A stretch of DNA of 64,000 bases, from positions 6,445,254-6,509,253 of the forward strand of contig NC_031500.1 of assembly GCF_000237925.1 (NCBI RefSeq). The letters run 5' to 3'. A model generated the notes under the pieces. That model saw only the letters and a program-made list of their open reading frames with translations, was not told the DNA's origin and made no database searches. A program made the translations under genes and the position numbers. The stretch is from Schistosoma mansoni (taxonomy: Eukaryota; Platyhelminthes; Trematoda; Strigeidida; Schistosomatidae). Shown piece after piece: positions 12,210 through 23,924 of the stretch; position 1 is the first letter of the stretch; the number at the start of each line of letters is the position of its first letter.

Positions 12210-12497
12210 CACAAGGGGGGTTTTTGTGGAGATTTAGTAATTTTATAGTTAAGATCATGAGTCAATTGANNNNNNNNNNNNNNNNNNNNNNNNNNNNNNN
12301 NNNNNNNNNNNNNNNNNNNNNNNNNNNNNNNNNNNNNNNNNNNNNNNNNNNNNNNNNNNNNNNNNNNNNNNNNNNNNNNNNNNNNNNNNNNNNNNNNNNN
12401 NNNNNNNNNNNNNNNNNNNNNNNNNNNNNNNNNNNNNNNNNNNNNNNNNNNNNNNNNNNNNNNNNNNNNAATTGACTCATGATCTTAACTATAAAAT
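12210..12497. repeat. S1 fold-back SINE inserted in LTR-1
   Basis: A minus-strand S1 tail on the left and a plus-strand tail on the right are separated by 200 N. Both arms carry the same ATCATGAG/CTCATGAT and TTAA variants. A perfect 11-bp target duplication ATTGTACAAAT lies at 12199-12209 and 12498-12508; the uninterrupted LTR-1 at 38.6 kb has this sequence once. This proves a single insertion event of the inverted structure. Confidence 0.85.
12270..12469. other. Assembly gap 2 (200 N)
   Basis: Exactly 200 N, bounded by the two inverted arms of an S1 element. The hidden sequence should be the loop and inner arms. Confidence 0.95.
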
Positions 12498-12771
12498 ATT
12501 GTACAAATGTTATTTTTCTATCTTTTGGTATGATGTGGTCTGTTTGGTTAGTATATAAACCCAGTATGCTTGTGAATAATGATTCATATTGCCGAGGCTG
12601 TTATTTGTGTTCTGGACTTAACTGGCTGGGCTAGGCAGAAAACAGGGCCGATACGCACTCAAGACTGCTCGTACGTATTTTATGTATCATTGGACGTTTA
12701 TGTATTAAGAGGGCATACGTTATAACATATATATATATATTCATGGGTGTTAAATTTTCTTAGATGAAGAT

Positions 12772-13171
12772 TTTTAGGACTGTAATTGATCAGTGAACAT
12801 CCATGAATATGGATTCCACTGCTAGCTACTATCCATCTTTGCTTACAATACTTGTGAAATAAGGCTATATCGAGGCAATACGCACAGTATGCACATATGC
12901 CAATAAGAGACTGACCAGTTGCAGTCCTAAGCATCAGTGGGAAGATTCAAACAAACCAAGTGAATTTAAACTTCACCCGATTGCATAAGCAAGTGGCTAT
13001 CAGGACTCAGTAGCTGAGTAGATAACGTGATGGCATTTGAAGCGAAAGTTACTGGGTTCGAGTCCCAGAGTGAACATCAATTCTGAGATGCAGGTACATC
13101 CAGCTAAAGAGTCCCAAATGGGACAAAACGCGCGTCCTTTATTCCACTGATAGCCATTATCCATCTTTGCT
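12772..13171 (+). repeat. S2 SINE of fold-back subfamily with target duplication
   Basis: Begins with an inverted piece of S2 body (TTTAGGACTG..), continues through GGATTCCACTGC, which is the sequence normally downstream of the ribozyme cleavage site, then a full S2 unit with A box TAGCTGAGTAG, B box GGTTCGAGTCC and a decayed hammerhead (CTAAAGA, ACAAAA). An 11-13 bp direct repeat TAGATGAAGAT flanks it (about 12761-12771 and 13172-13182), so the whole structure inserted at once. Confidence 0.8.
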
Positions 13172-13504
13172 TAGATGAAGATACTTTAGTCCTCAAAAGG
13201 GAACTATAGGATACTGTTTATATCAGTCATATTTTCCCTCAACAAATTTTATGAAACTTCAGACTACATTTTAATCGTTGTTAACACTGATAGATATAAT
13301 TCAAACTGCTAGTTGAACGCAAACTGACCGCTTCTCTCCTTTAGAAAAATCTCAGATCTAATTTGACTTTATTCTTCTTGCTATAATTTTGAATCATAGA
13401 GAAATGGAGTTGCTATAGATTGACTGATGATATAAAAATTAGCTTCTTTCGACTTTGACCAATTACTATAAAGATTTTTGTTGCTTTTTTTATAAGTGTA
13501 ACGA

Positions 13505-13650
13505 CAGTTTTATATGCAATGATGGATAGTGGCTAGCAGTGGAATTTAGGACGCGCGTTTCGTCCTATTTAGGACCCGTCGACTGGATCAATTGCAGTCT
13601 TAAATAACAATGGGAAGATACAAGTAAACAACACCAAGTGAATGTAACGA
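13505..13650 (-). repeat. S2 SINE, short fold-back form
   Basis: A minus-strand hammerhead and tail are joined directly to a plus-strand piece of S2 body (CAATTGCAGTC..), lacking the tRNA head. The same arrangement is seen at 32025-32165. Confidence 0.7.
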
Positions 13651-14575
13651 CAGTTGCTTAGCTATTATATACTGTGATTTTCGTTAAGATATATACATTG
13701 TGAATGAATACACATAGTAGAGAGGGTTATTTTTACTTTTGACTCCAGTGATTTTCTAGTGTTTTAATCATTTTAACTAGTTTAGTGAAACTACTAATTA
13801 AATCAGTTGCATCTTTACATTTCAAATTACTGAATCCATTTAATAAAATAAGCACAATAATGCTTGTTCTTTACTGTAATATGTATAAGTACGTAAAATT
13901 GGTGGTAACATGGTGGATGATGTCATGGTGCAGTGAACTAGAACTCAGGTGGGAAAAGCCAATTTATTGTTTAATGTAAAATTATATGGTGGCTTAGTAA
14001 AATATGAAAATCATAATACATAAAATACATCATCTGTACATCATTTTTGCACTGTTGTTTACATACTCCAATATTCCTCTGATTCTATTGTTGTTTCAAT
14101 TGCTCTCTGGTTTCCTTCCTGTTCCCTACATTTTAATCTTCTGCTGCCAGGCATCTCACCTCATATTGGTGTTACACGCTACTTATATCTATCAGCATAA
14201 GTAGCATACATCGAAATGGGATAACAGTTCGTTTTCGTCTTTAAGATTATACTTTTCATTCAGATTTTATAATAAAAGGAATGTTAAAGACTGAGACCTG
14301 TACATATTTATCAATCAAGCAACCAGTATCAAATACAGAATACATAAGTTTTATTTAAAATAAAGATCAAACATTAAAAACACTCAGTTCACAAGAAGTA
14401 TAACTTGTAATAAAGTACTTTTGGCTATTTTGAAAGAAAGTACACAAACATAGACTTGAAGAATCTTCCCCTAAAGAGTTTGGTGATTTCATAGCTTAAA
14501 GATTCCTCTTCAGTAGGATGAAGGAAGTCATTTAGATTCAGACTTATTAAAATTAAGCATCTGAATCGTTTATAG
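13651..14575. other. Spacer, nothing recognised
   Basis: Small open frames only (13785-13979, 14004-14204), without recognisable domains. Confidence 0.45.
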
Positions 14576-16492
14576 TGACAGCAACTAACAACAGTCGAAC
14601 AAGAACAGAGAAAGTCAAGGCACAAACTGAGTACACAGAAGCAAACAAGCAACGGAAGAGGAGCATTAGAGTCGACAAGCAGAAATACATGGGAGAACCA
14701 GCAACGACGGCGAAAAACGCGGCAAGAGAAGGGAATATGAAACAACTATATGATACAACTAAGAAACTGGCAGGGAAATATAGCAAACCAGAGAGACCAG
14801 TCAAGGACAAAGAAGGAAAGACAATCACGGAGATTCAAGAACAGAGGAAAAGATGGGCAGAATACTTCGAGGAACTGCTGAATAGGCCAGCTCCATTGAA
14901 TCCACCGGACATCGAAGCAGCACACACTGACCTTCCTATAGATGTCACTTCATCAACGATCGAAGAAGTCAAGATGGCCATCAGACAAATCAAGAGCGGG
15001 AAAGCGACAGGATCTGACAATATACAAGCTTGAGCACGGAAGTCAGACATAGAAGTAACTGCAAACATGCTTCGCCTTCTATTCAAGAAGATTTGAGAAG
15101 AGGAACAAGTGCCACTGATCGACTGGAAAGAAGGATACCTCATCAAGATACCAAGGAAAGGAGATCTGAGAAAATGTGAGAATTACAGGGGCATCACACT
15201 GTTGTCTGTACCAGGAAAAGTTTTCAACAGAGTGTTGCTGAACCGCATGAAAGACCCATTAGACGCTCGACTTCGAGATCAACAGGCTGGATTCCATAAG
15301 GATCCGTCGTGCACAGACCAAATTGCGACACTACGGATCATCGTGGAACAATCAGTCGAGTGGAACTCGTCACTATACATCAACTTCATTGACTATGAGA
15401 AGGCGTTTGACAGTGTTGACAGGAGAACATTATGGAAACTTCTTCGACACTATGGAGTTCCTGAAAAGATCGTCAACATTATGCGGAACTCATACGACGG
15501 AAAAAAGTGCAAATTCGTGCATGGAGGACAGCTGACGGATGCATTTCCACTAAGGACCAGGGCCAGAAAAGGATGTCCACTCTCCCCCCCTTTCTCTTTC
15601 TTCCGGTGATTGACTAGATTATGAAAACCTCGACATCTGACGGGAAGCATGGAATACAATGGACATCTCAGAATCAATTAGACGATTCAGATTTCGCAGA
15701 TGACCTAGCCCTCCTATCTCATACACATGAACAAATACAGACGAAGACAGCTAATGTAGCAGCAGTCTGTGCGTCAATAGGCCTCAACATACACAAAGGA
15801 AAAAGCAAGATTCTCAAATACAACACGAAGAACACTAACCCAATCACACTTGATGGAGAAACTCTGGAAGATGTAGAAACATTCACGTACCTGGGAAGTA
15901 TCATCAACGAACAAGGAGGATTAGATGCAGATGCAAAGGCGAGGATTGGCAAAGCAAGGGCAGCATTTCTACAATTGAAGAACATATGGAACTTAAAACA
16001 AATGTCAACCAATATCAAAGTCATAATCTTCTATACGAACGTCAAGACAGTCATACTGTACGGAGCTGAAACGTGAAGAACTACTACATCCATCATCAAG
16101 AAAGTACAAGTATTTATAAACAGTTGTCCACACAAAATACTCAACATTCAGTAACTGGATACTATCAGCAACAGGCTACTGTGGGAGAGGACAAACCAGC
16201 TTCTAGATGAAGAGAAAATTAGGAAAAGACGTTGTAAGTGGATAGGACATACATTAAGGAAATCACCAAATTGCATCACGAGGCAATCCCTAACTTGGAA
16301 TCCGGAAGGGACACGGAAAAGAGGAAAGACAAGGAATACGTTATGCCGGGAAATAGAAGCAGATATGAAAAGGATGAATGTTAACTAGAAAGAAGTGGAA
16401 AGGATTACCCAGGATAGGATTGGATGGAGAATACTGGTGTGCGGCCTATACTCGTCCACGAGGGGTAACAGGCGTAAGTAAGTAAGTATATT
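14576..16492 (+). mobile_element. RTE-B LINE, 5'-truncated, degraded
   Basis: Encodes the linker and reverse transcriptase of an RTE-clade non-LTR element; the apurinic endonuclease domain is absent. In order: linker with QEQRKRWAEYFEELLNRP, finger motif NYRGITLLSVPGK, palm motif A FIDYEKAFDSVDR, motif C as FADDLALLSH (usual YADD), then the C-terminal region with [10 protein letters not shown], ending in (GTAA)n at 16473-16488. The frame is broken by TGA stops near 15033 and 15096, a frameshift in a C run near 15590 and further stops after 16073. The 3' 349 bp are identical to a second copy at 26427-26775. Confidence 0.85.
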
Positions 16493-16927
16493 TTAGGATC
16501 CAATCACACATTAAACTTAACTAGTATGTGGAACAACTTTCATTACTGTATCAATCTTAGTATAACATAAATCTATAAAATATGAATATCAATGATATGC
16601 CGACAAGTTTATCTTAATTCAACGACTAAGGTTATTCTAGTGAAATAAACATATATATATATATGGCAAAATTCTTATCATGTTGTTTACAAATATATTT
16701 TGACAATCATCCATATATTGAATGTGAGTTAATTGTCGAATGCTCATTCATAGCTATGGAATGAATTCTATGCATGTGACATATTAGATTGTTTATTTCC
16801 ATACACATATATTTTGTATATATATACATATGTGACGTTACTAGTGGATAATATATAAATTTAAAAATTAGATTCCGCTTTATTATTGTTAGTACATAGT
16901 AACTGTTGCATTTTTGTAACCATCGTC

Positions 16928-16997
16928 ATGAATCAATTTTATTATGCAATATTAATGGTAATGATTGTCACTTTTAGTTATTTCAATGTTGTATCAG
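16928..16997 (+). CDS. Knottin gene A, exon 1 (signal peptide)
   Basis: Encodes MNQFYYAILMVMIVTFSYFNVVS plus the first base of the next codon, then a clean GTAAGT donor. The peptide is a typical secretory signal: short polar start, hydrophobic core, small residues at the end. Genes B and C have the same layout (21-23 codons, phase-1 donor), which supports this start. The 3.0-kb intron holds three S1 SINEs. Confidence 0.85.
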
Positions 16998-17867
16998 GTA
17001 AGTCAATATTTGTACAATCAAATGCTTTGTGATTACTTATAATTGAAATACTTTTATATGTAGATGGTTTTTATTTAATTTGGTAACTACTGAGGACAAG
17101 AGAGCAGTGAATATCTATTGGATGTAGACTTCACAGAAGTAATCACTATTGAACCTTCAAGGGATAGAACTCAGTAACTCAATAAGGCTCATGGAGAGCA
17201 CTTGACTAATAAGCCACCAAGTTGACATTTAACGGTACACATTTCCCACCTCAGTCAATTTCAACATAGTGTGTTGGCCATTAAATCACATAGGTAACCA
17301 CTATTTCGTCATTAACATGTCTGAACTCAGTTCATCGACTTCCTAGTACAACCTCATAAATTATTCTCTATGCAACACATAAGCGAACACTTGACTTCAG
17401 TGTTAATGAGGGGAATTTAGTGGGAATTCGTTCTGATGTAGTTATCGTAACAGATCTATATTTGCAATTGGACGGATTCAGAGAATACCTTTTCATCTGA
17501 CATCATATATGAAGATTTTACATTAACAAATAGTTCTGTTGAGAAGGTCTCTTCTGATATCTGACTGAAATATAATCCTCTTAGTTAACATGTATGTAAT
17601 TTATTACTTCTGCCAATGCTTTTATTACTAATGGCGATGGTACTTTCTTGAATTTTATTAGGTACGTGCAATAGAGCACTGAAATCGTAGTACGGCTTAA
17701 ATAAAAACGTTTATATGTTAATTTCTAGACTAGATTTTAAACGAAAATAAAACTATAAACATGCATTCTATGAATTTTAGCAATGAGTATTTCACATATA
17801 TGCTTGAACATACATAACTAAAGGTAAGAAACGATAGGTCAAGTAATTTTTCAAATTTTCAGCCGCA

Positions 17868-18000
17868 TCCTGGATTTGGATCCCACGTGCGGGATCATGA
17901 ATGCATACTGCTGAGGAGTTTCATACCAGGGAGGAACGACCGTCCAGTATTTCCAGGTTTTTAATGGCAGGTTAACATTGATAGATCCAAGATCCCAATC
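17868..18000 (+). repeat. S1 SINE, decayed, in gene A intron
   Basis: B-box region, hammerhead core CTGAGGA and tail on the plus strand. Ribozyme helix II and the GAAA region are degraded. Confidence 0.7.
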
Positions 18001-18483
18001 AAAATTTTCTGCTCGTTCATCCATGTGGTTTGAAGTTTATTGTGGCTGATTTAAGCTTGGGTAATCAATATTGACTAAATAATATCAACTAGTTGACAGG
18101 TGTTTTTCTTCCTTTAAATCAATGTTTTAACCTTCCCGGTAAACGTGATACTATAGTCTTTGTACACGATATAATTAAATGAATAGGTTTACCACCTTAT
18201 AGTGTAAAAACCCAACTATTGCAATACAGTTGAGAAATGATAATTTCTCAAGTGAAATGTTAATATACTTCTAAAATTTACTGTATTGATTAGGTTATTG
18301 TATGAAGTGAGTATGCTTTTGAAAAATATGGATTGAACATTGCTATATCATAGATGTTAGGATAGTCTAGAGTGTTTGATTCACGAATTTCAACATTCAA
18401 CTTTATTTATCGGTGAGATGATTAGTATAAGTATAAGAGAAAGTAATGTTACTCTGAAATTATAAATCTAACTAGCAATGTAA

Positions 18484-18712
18484 GTTTATATAGTTGAGAT
18501 GATGAGTCTATTAAAGCTAGACCACCATAGAAAATCTGGAAGCACTGGAAGGCCGTTTCGTCCTATTGTGAGACTCCTCAGCAGTGCGCGTCCACGATCC
18601 CGCCTCACGAGATTCGAACCCAGGACATACCAGTGTCGCGCCAGAGCGCTTAACCACCAGACTACTGGGCCGGCCGGCATCCAACGGTGTTAATGTCTAA
18701 CCTCAACCAATG
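18484..18712 (-). repeat. S1 SINE with hammerhead, in gene A intron
   Basis: Minus-strand tail, hammerhead at 18542-18587 (core and helix I intact, helix III changed to ACGGCCTT), tRNA-like head with B box, and part of the 5' body. Confidence 0.8.
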
Positions 18713-19369
18713 TGAATGTTAACAACTAAGTGTTCAGATAACATCACAGATGATAACGGCATGATTTCACGCATGGCAAATTTTAAATGTATAATCTCTG
18801 GCAAAATATGAAGTCTTACTTAGTTGCCAGTAATCATATTGTTTGTTAATAATACACCGTTTACATTGGTTTAAAAAAATGCAAATTTTATTAGGCTGTT
18901 TCAGTAGATCATGAAAATTGCACATCATCAGTTTGTGGTTACATTTATGCAATGATTTAAAGATTATTTTCAGTATAATTACCCTTGTTCTTCTATCCAA
19001 GGGAATCATTCTTCATCCACAAGTGATAGACTTTCTTTTACAGACTTTTTATGGTGTAGATCAGAATAGATGATTATGTCTCTTTAATCTTAGTTCATTC
19101 ATATTTACTTAGGTATATCTTTTGTATAGATTTATATGGTTACGAAAATCGTTAGAAATAAGTGAGGATTAATCATGGGTAAGGTTTTAGGTGCAGTCCA
19201 CATTTGTGTATAATTGGTTATTTACTGTTGAGATGTCTTGGATAAAAACTTCGTGTTTCTTAATGAATTTACAGTTTAAGTCGTTTACCTACATAGTAAA
19301 ACTTCAAATAACAAAGTATAACAATCTATGAGAATATAACTGAGGTACTTAATACTAGAAAACTGAATG

Positions 19370-19825
19370 TTATCTTTATGGTGGTAGAGCTTCAATTGAA
19401 TCATGATTTGAACTATGGAAATACTGAAATCTCCACAAAACCCCTTCTGATGATGATCATATGTCCACCAGTGACTGACTTCAAGAAATATTTCCTTGAG
19501 TTCTAGTGAGAAGCAGTGACCAGTGGAGTTCAACCATGTCTGTTGTGAGATATCAACTCACTGAAGACAATCGGTGAACGGTTGCTCAAACATAGTGGAT
19601 TGGCTGAAGTTAGACATTAACACCGTCGGATGCCGACCAGCTCAGTGGTCTATCGATTAAGTGCTCGCGCGCGAGACTGATAGGTCCTGGGTTCGAATCT
19701 CGTGAGGTGGGATCGTGTATGCGTACTGCTGAGGAGTCCCACAATAGGACGAAGCGGCCGTCCAGTGGTTCCAGGTTTTCTCTGGTGGTCTAGCTTCAAT
19801 TGACTCATGATTTTAACTATGACAG
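19370..19825 (+). repeat. S1 SINE, just over one unit, in gene A intron
   Basis: Tail, 5' body, tRNA-like head, hammerhead (19723-19768, with GAAG in place of GAAA), tail again. The repeated tail marker GGTGGT at 19380 and 19784 gives a 404-bp period, so S1 units can lie head to tail, as in a multimer. Confidence 0.85.
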
Positions 19826-20024
19826 ACAACCTTAACTCTTGTATAAAAGGTAAAATTGGAAATAGAGTTATACATTGATATAAGAAAATGGAACCAAATA
19901 GCAAAAACACTTGAAGTATGTTGAATGTATTTTTTTGAACCAAATGGACTAACTTTTGTATATAATTTATTTATTTTTATACCTAATTGTCAAAATGTCT
20001 GTATTTTCTTTTGTGTCTTTTCAG

Positions 20025-20245
20025 GAGAATGTCGCACAGTAGGACAAGAATGTTCCAAGACTGTATTTTCTCCATGTTGTGAAAACTTTTACTGTGGTTT
20101 AAATACATTATTTAGTGGTCAATGTCAGCCATGTCTTGCAGGTGGATATTTCTGTTGGACTGATAAAGAATGTTGTTCTGGAAAATGCAGTTGGCTTAAA
20201 TGTACAGATCCAATAAAAGATGTTGTTGAAAGGTTGACTGGTTAG
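20025..20245 (+). CDS. Knottin gene A, exon 2 (double cystine-knot protein, UPF0506-like)
   Basis: After a pyrimidine-rich acceptor (TGTCTTTTCAG) this exon encodes the mature secreted protein, about 73 residues. Twelve cysteines follow the pattern C-x6-C-x7-CC-x4-C-x9-C, x2, C-x6-C-x5-CC-x3-C-x4-C: two consecutive inhibitor-cystine-knot signatures with only two residues between them. It ends in a short polar tail (..VVERLTG) and TAG. Poly(A) signals lie near 20394 and 20510. The spacing and schistosome context match the UPF0506 family as I remember it; its function is unknown to me. Knottin folds are stable secreted domains that often bind host proteins or channels, but no target can be inferred here. 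Paralogues are gene B (25266-26996) and gene C (36381-40131), with nearly identical cysteine spacing and the same phase-1 intron. Confidence 0.85.
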
Positions 20246-20565
20246 AAATAAAAAGTATGGGAGATTATTACAAGTAGTAAAACAGTTTGTTACAATTTAA
20301 ATGTTCAATCATTCTAATGAGATTTTCTGTTTATCTACTCAATTCAAATTATCAGTAGTACATTATATTCACTTCACATTTTTTTTGCGACAGAATAAAA
20401 TACACACATTTGATTATGTATGAAAATAATATTTAATTCAATTTGCTTCTATAGGTGATCATCTATTATTGATTTGTTTTTGTATTGCCAAATTTTGTAT
20501 GTTCAAAAAAATAAATACAGAGTTGTTTCCTCATATATTTCCTGTTTGTTTGACTAATTCATAAC

Positions 20566-20765
20566 ATCGTTGGTTGCTGGCTCAGTGGTCTAGAGGTTAA
20601 GCGTTCACGCGCGAGACAGATAGGTCCGGGGTTTGAATCTCGCAGGGCGGGATAGTGACTGAGCATTGTTGAGAAGTCCCATACTAGGAAGAAACAGCCG
20701 TCCAGTGATTCCAGGTTTTCCATGGTGGTCTAGCTTTAATTGACTTATGATTTCAACTATATATT
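20566..20765 (+). repeat. S1 SINE, downstream of gene A
   Basis: Complete tRNA-like head (TGGTCTAGAGG; B box GGTTTGAATCTC), a decayed hammerhead (CTGAGGA changed to TTGAGAA) and tail. Confidence 0.8.
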
Positions 20766-21036
20766 ATATTTGAATTCACAAATGAGCTTTTTAACGGTGT
20801 ATATGCATGAATATACTTAGTCTCTTACCAAAGACTTACAGGACAGTTGAATTACAAAGTTGGAATTAAATGGTAATTCTTGGAATTTATTTCAGACACT
20901 TTAAATCTTTTTATATGCACACATAACTGTTTAAATTCTTTATATAAGGGAGTAGTTAGCTTCATTATAAATGGTTTTGTTATCCATTCTATTGTGTCAC
21001 ATTTCCACATGTAGTTTCTTATCTATAAGTTCAATT

Positions 21037-21148
21037 TTATTGAGATTATGAATCGATTAACGTTAGACGAAATGGCCGTTCAACATTTCCAGGTTGTCAA
21101 TAGTGGTCTAACATTAATCGGCTCATAATCTCAATAAAACTCAACAAC
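21037..21148. repeat. Short S1-derived fold-back hairpin
   Basis: About 35-bp arms (left starts TTTTATTGAGATTATGA; right is its near complement) surround a remnant of the S1 hammerhead 3' part (GAAATGGCCGTTCAAC). It looks like a miniature inverted-repeat derivative of S1. Confidence 0.7.
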
Positions 21149-21319
21149 TTATACAAACCTATACTGATGATTCAAATTTAGTTGATGGGTTGTGTTAATG
21201 ATATCTTTCCAATGATATTCTGAAAACTGAGATTTTCGGACTTGAATTTATTTCATCTATGTTATTACTAAGTAATCCAGACTACATAATAAATACTATA
21301 AATAAATATTATTGGTTTT

Positions 21320-21775
21320 GGATGTCTTAATTATAGGCATTCACGAACCCGCATCCAGGAAAGGGTTCAGAATCTTTGCTCTTGAGTATCAACTCTTAAC
21401 CACTAGACCACTGATTTAAACTGTAAAATTCTACAATCTCCACAAAACTCTATGTTAATGATAATCATGTGCTCACTAGTGACCAACATCTAAATGCAAT
21501 CGCAGGATTTCTAGTGTGAGGCAGTAAACTTCAGCAATTCGATTGTATCGGGCGTGAGGCAGTTACATACATGTTAGATGATCTCACAATATTATGAATA
21601 AATTGAAGTTAGATATCTACACCACTGGATCCTGACTCAGTGGTTTGGTGTTCAAGCGTTCACTCATGATACCAAAGTTCCCGTGCTCGATTTCCTTATG
21701 CATGGTCATGGATGCCTACTACTGAGGAGTCCCATAGTAGGATGGAACAGCGATTCGACGCTTCCTGAACCCCAT
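21320..21775 (+). repeat. Old S1-like SINE
   Basis: Tail piece, diverged 5' body, tRNA-like head (CTCAGTGGTTTGG) and a decayed hammerhead (CTGAGGA retained, rest eroded). Diverged relative of S1; same old subfamily as 11038-11290. Confidence 0.6.
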
Positions 21776-22387
21776 TTTGATAATAATACATGGTTATTAT
21801 CTGAATATTAGATGGTACTAAGTAACTATTTGATCCTATCAACTACAAATTAAGACTAAGTAACTTTCTATTTGATATCTGCCTTCATATATATATTTAC
21901 CTTACAACATTCAACAATCAGTTTATCTAAACAAAAATTTCGTTTATATATTGAAATGTCAATATATGGATCATACAGTGTGATTACACTTATTTCACCA
22001 CTCACATATTATCAAACATAATTCTAACGTACATACAGTTATTACTATCAAATAGTACATTTGTAATATAAACATGATCATCACTAATGACCATTTTAGA
22101 TATTAATTGAGTTTTACTTGTCTATTAGTTTGTATTTTGAAAAAAATGACCATTTACGAATGATACTGTTTGTAATATAAATAAATCTAGTAAATGCATA
22201 ATGTACAAGTTATTAGGCGTATAAGCTGACACATTTGTACAAAAAGTACTGAATAGATTGTGTTAAACAACATGAATTTTGTATATTTCATAATATAACC
22301 AGCTGAATGTATGTTGACCATATAGTTTATTCAGTTTGAATAAATATGTCAAAAATGAATATTACCCTGAGACGTTTATGTTTCAGT
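21776..22387. other. AT-rich spacer, nothing recognised
   Basis: No supported feature. Confidence 0.5.
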
Positions 22388-22800
22388 TTATTACTTACTT
22401 ACTTATGCGTGTTACCTCTCGGGGAGGGGCATAGGCCACCCACTAGTTGTTTCCAGTTTCATCCTTCTGATATCTGTTTCCGATTCCCAACGTAGAGAGT
22501 GGTTTAGTCTTCTTCTTTTCCTTTTCCCTTAACGATTCCACGTTAGCACTTGCCTCTTGATGCAGTTTGATGATTTCCGCTATGTAATTCTCATCCATTT
22601 CTATCATCTCTTCCTAATTTCCTCTCCAGCTGAACGTTGGTTTGTTCTCTTCCACAGTAGGCTGTTTCTGATGGTATCCGGCCTGTTGCTCTTCTAGGGT
22701 TACTGCTAGTCCCAAGCCGAGGTGAAGGAGGAGGATTGGGCATGGAATCAGAAACTTCATCTCCGAAAAAAAGCTTTCTAAAAATGCGCTAACCAGTTGC
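22388..22800 (-). mobile_element. RTE-B LINE fragment, rearranged
   Basis: The (GTAA)n tail at 22390-22405 and the RTE-B C-terminal region run to about 22690 on the minus strand. An adjoining stretch (about 22690-22795) does not continue the RTE-B 3' end seen in other copies and may come from the element's 5' part, which would mean internal deletion. Its coding frames are broken. Confidence 0.65.
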
Positions 22801-23924
22801 AGTTTATAGTATAATAATAATAACAATGATAATAATATAGCTTTGTAATAAGAAATGAGACGAAATAAAGCTAGTATATCGATGAAAAAAATACTTGTAA
22901 TTCACAATTACAATAAATACACATGCAATAGTGTATCTACGTATTAAGTTTGGTCTAAAAAGCGACTAACTTAAAGCTTTACTATAAAGAAGGAGAAAAC
23001 TCATGCGAATAATTATGGAAAAATAGAAAAATTGTAGAGAACATTTATCCGTGTTTACGTATTTGTGGAGATTTATTTAATTTGGGAATGATCACGTAGT
23101 TATTAAAGAAGGATTGGATAATCTAAAAAGTAACAGTGTACTCGTTTTTAACTAGTTCGAACGCAGATTTCGCTAACAGAAACGTATGGAATCAACTGTA
23201 TATGGAGTGAGCCACTTACGCACTGATGGTATTGGGTGATGTTGATGCCTTATCGTTATTAATGGCTAACGACTTTGGAGCCTAAATGTATCACAGTTGC
23301 TATGCGCTCTTTAAATTTTGCGTTCTGTTTTAAGCGACGATATGAAAGTAGGCTACTGAGAATTCCCAAAGCATCGTTTGATATATTTTTCTAGTTCAGG
23401 AAAGAAAATTTACCTACTTCAAAAGATTATCGTGTAGGGTACCAAAAATAGATGGTAAATATCGATGTTTTATGACTAACTTTTTAAACATGTAGTAGTC
23501 AAACCGCTTGTATGGTCGTTAAATTCAATACAGTTTGCTATAAAGCAGTGAATTTCGAAGCTAATAATCCGTATGAGACAGTTTAATTGAACAATAATCT
23601 GAGAATAATTTCGAAATGCTGGGTAAAACCATTAAATTGAGAATAGTTTATCCGTGTTGCAAGCTGCTGAGACCGGAGCATAATGGCACTAAGTATGCAA
23701 GTTCATGTTCACTGACGACAATTTAATAGCTACTTTTATTGGGAGTTAAAACGATAACATTTCGTACCTAGTGACTGACTTCTCAATATCTCTTAGCGAG
23801 CATGCTGATTTGTGGATAACATTTACTCCAAATGTAATTTGTATGGATGGACAAGTGAAAGAAATAAAAACTGAATATTTCTTTTATTAATAACTGACTG
23901 AATATACAATTACATAAACACGTG
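22801..23924. other. 1.1-kb spacer, nothing recognised
   Basis: No exon or repeat recognised. Confidence 0.45.

Larger units (their letters stand above)
12001..12727 (+). mobile_element. LTR-1 solo LTR fossil, split by a nested S1
   Basis: Starts TGTTATAT and ends TATAACA, flanked by TATAT on both sides. It aligns with 38419-38900 outside the S1 insertion at 12210-12497. It carries a TATA-like GTATATAAACCC stretch. No internal genes, so a solo LTR; fossil, older than the S1 insertion inside it. Confidence 0.7.

Noticed and set aside
12200-12480. Open frames spanning gap 2
   Set aside because: Artefact of translated N.
14425-14828. Hydrophobic minus-strand open frames resembling membrane proteins
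   Set aside because: Antisense of the RTE-B linker and AT-rich flank; no exon signals.
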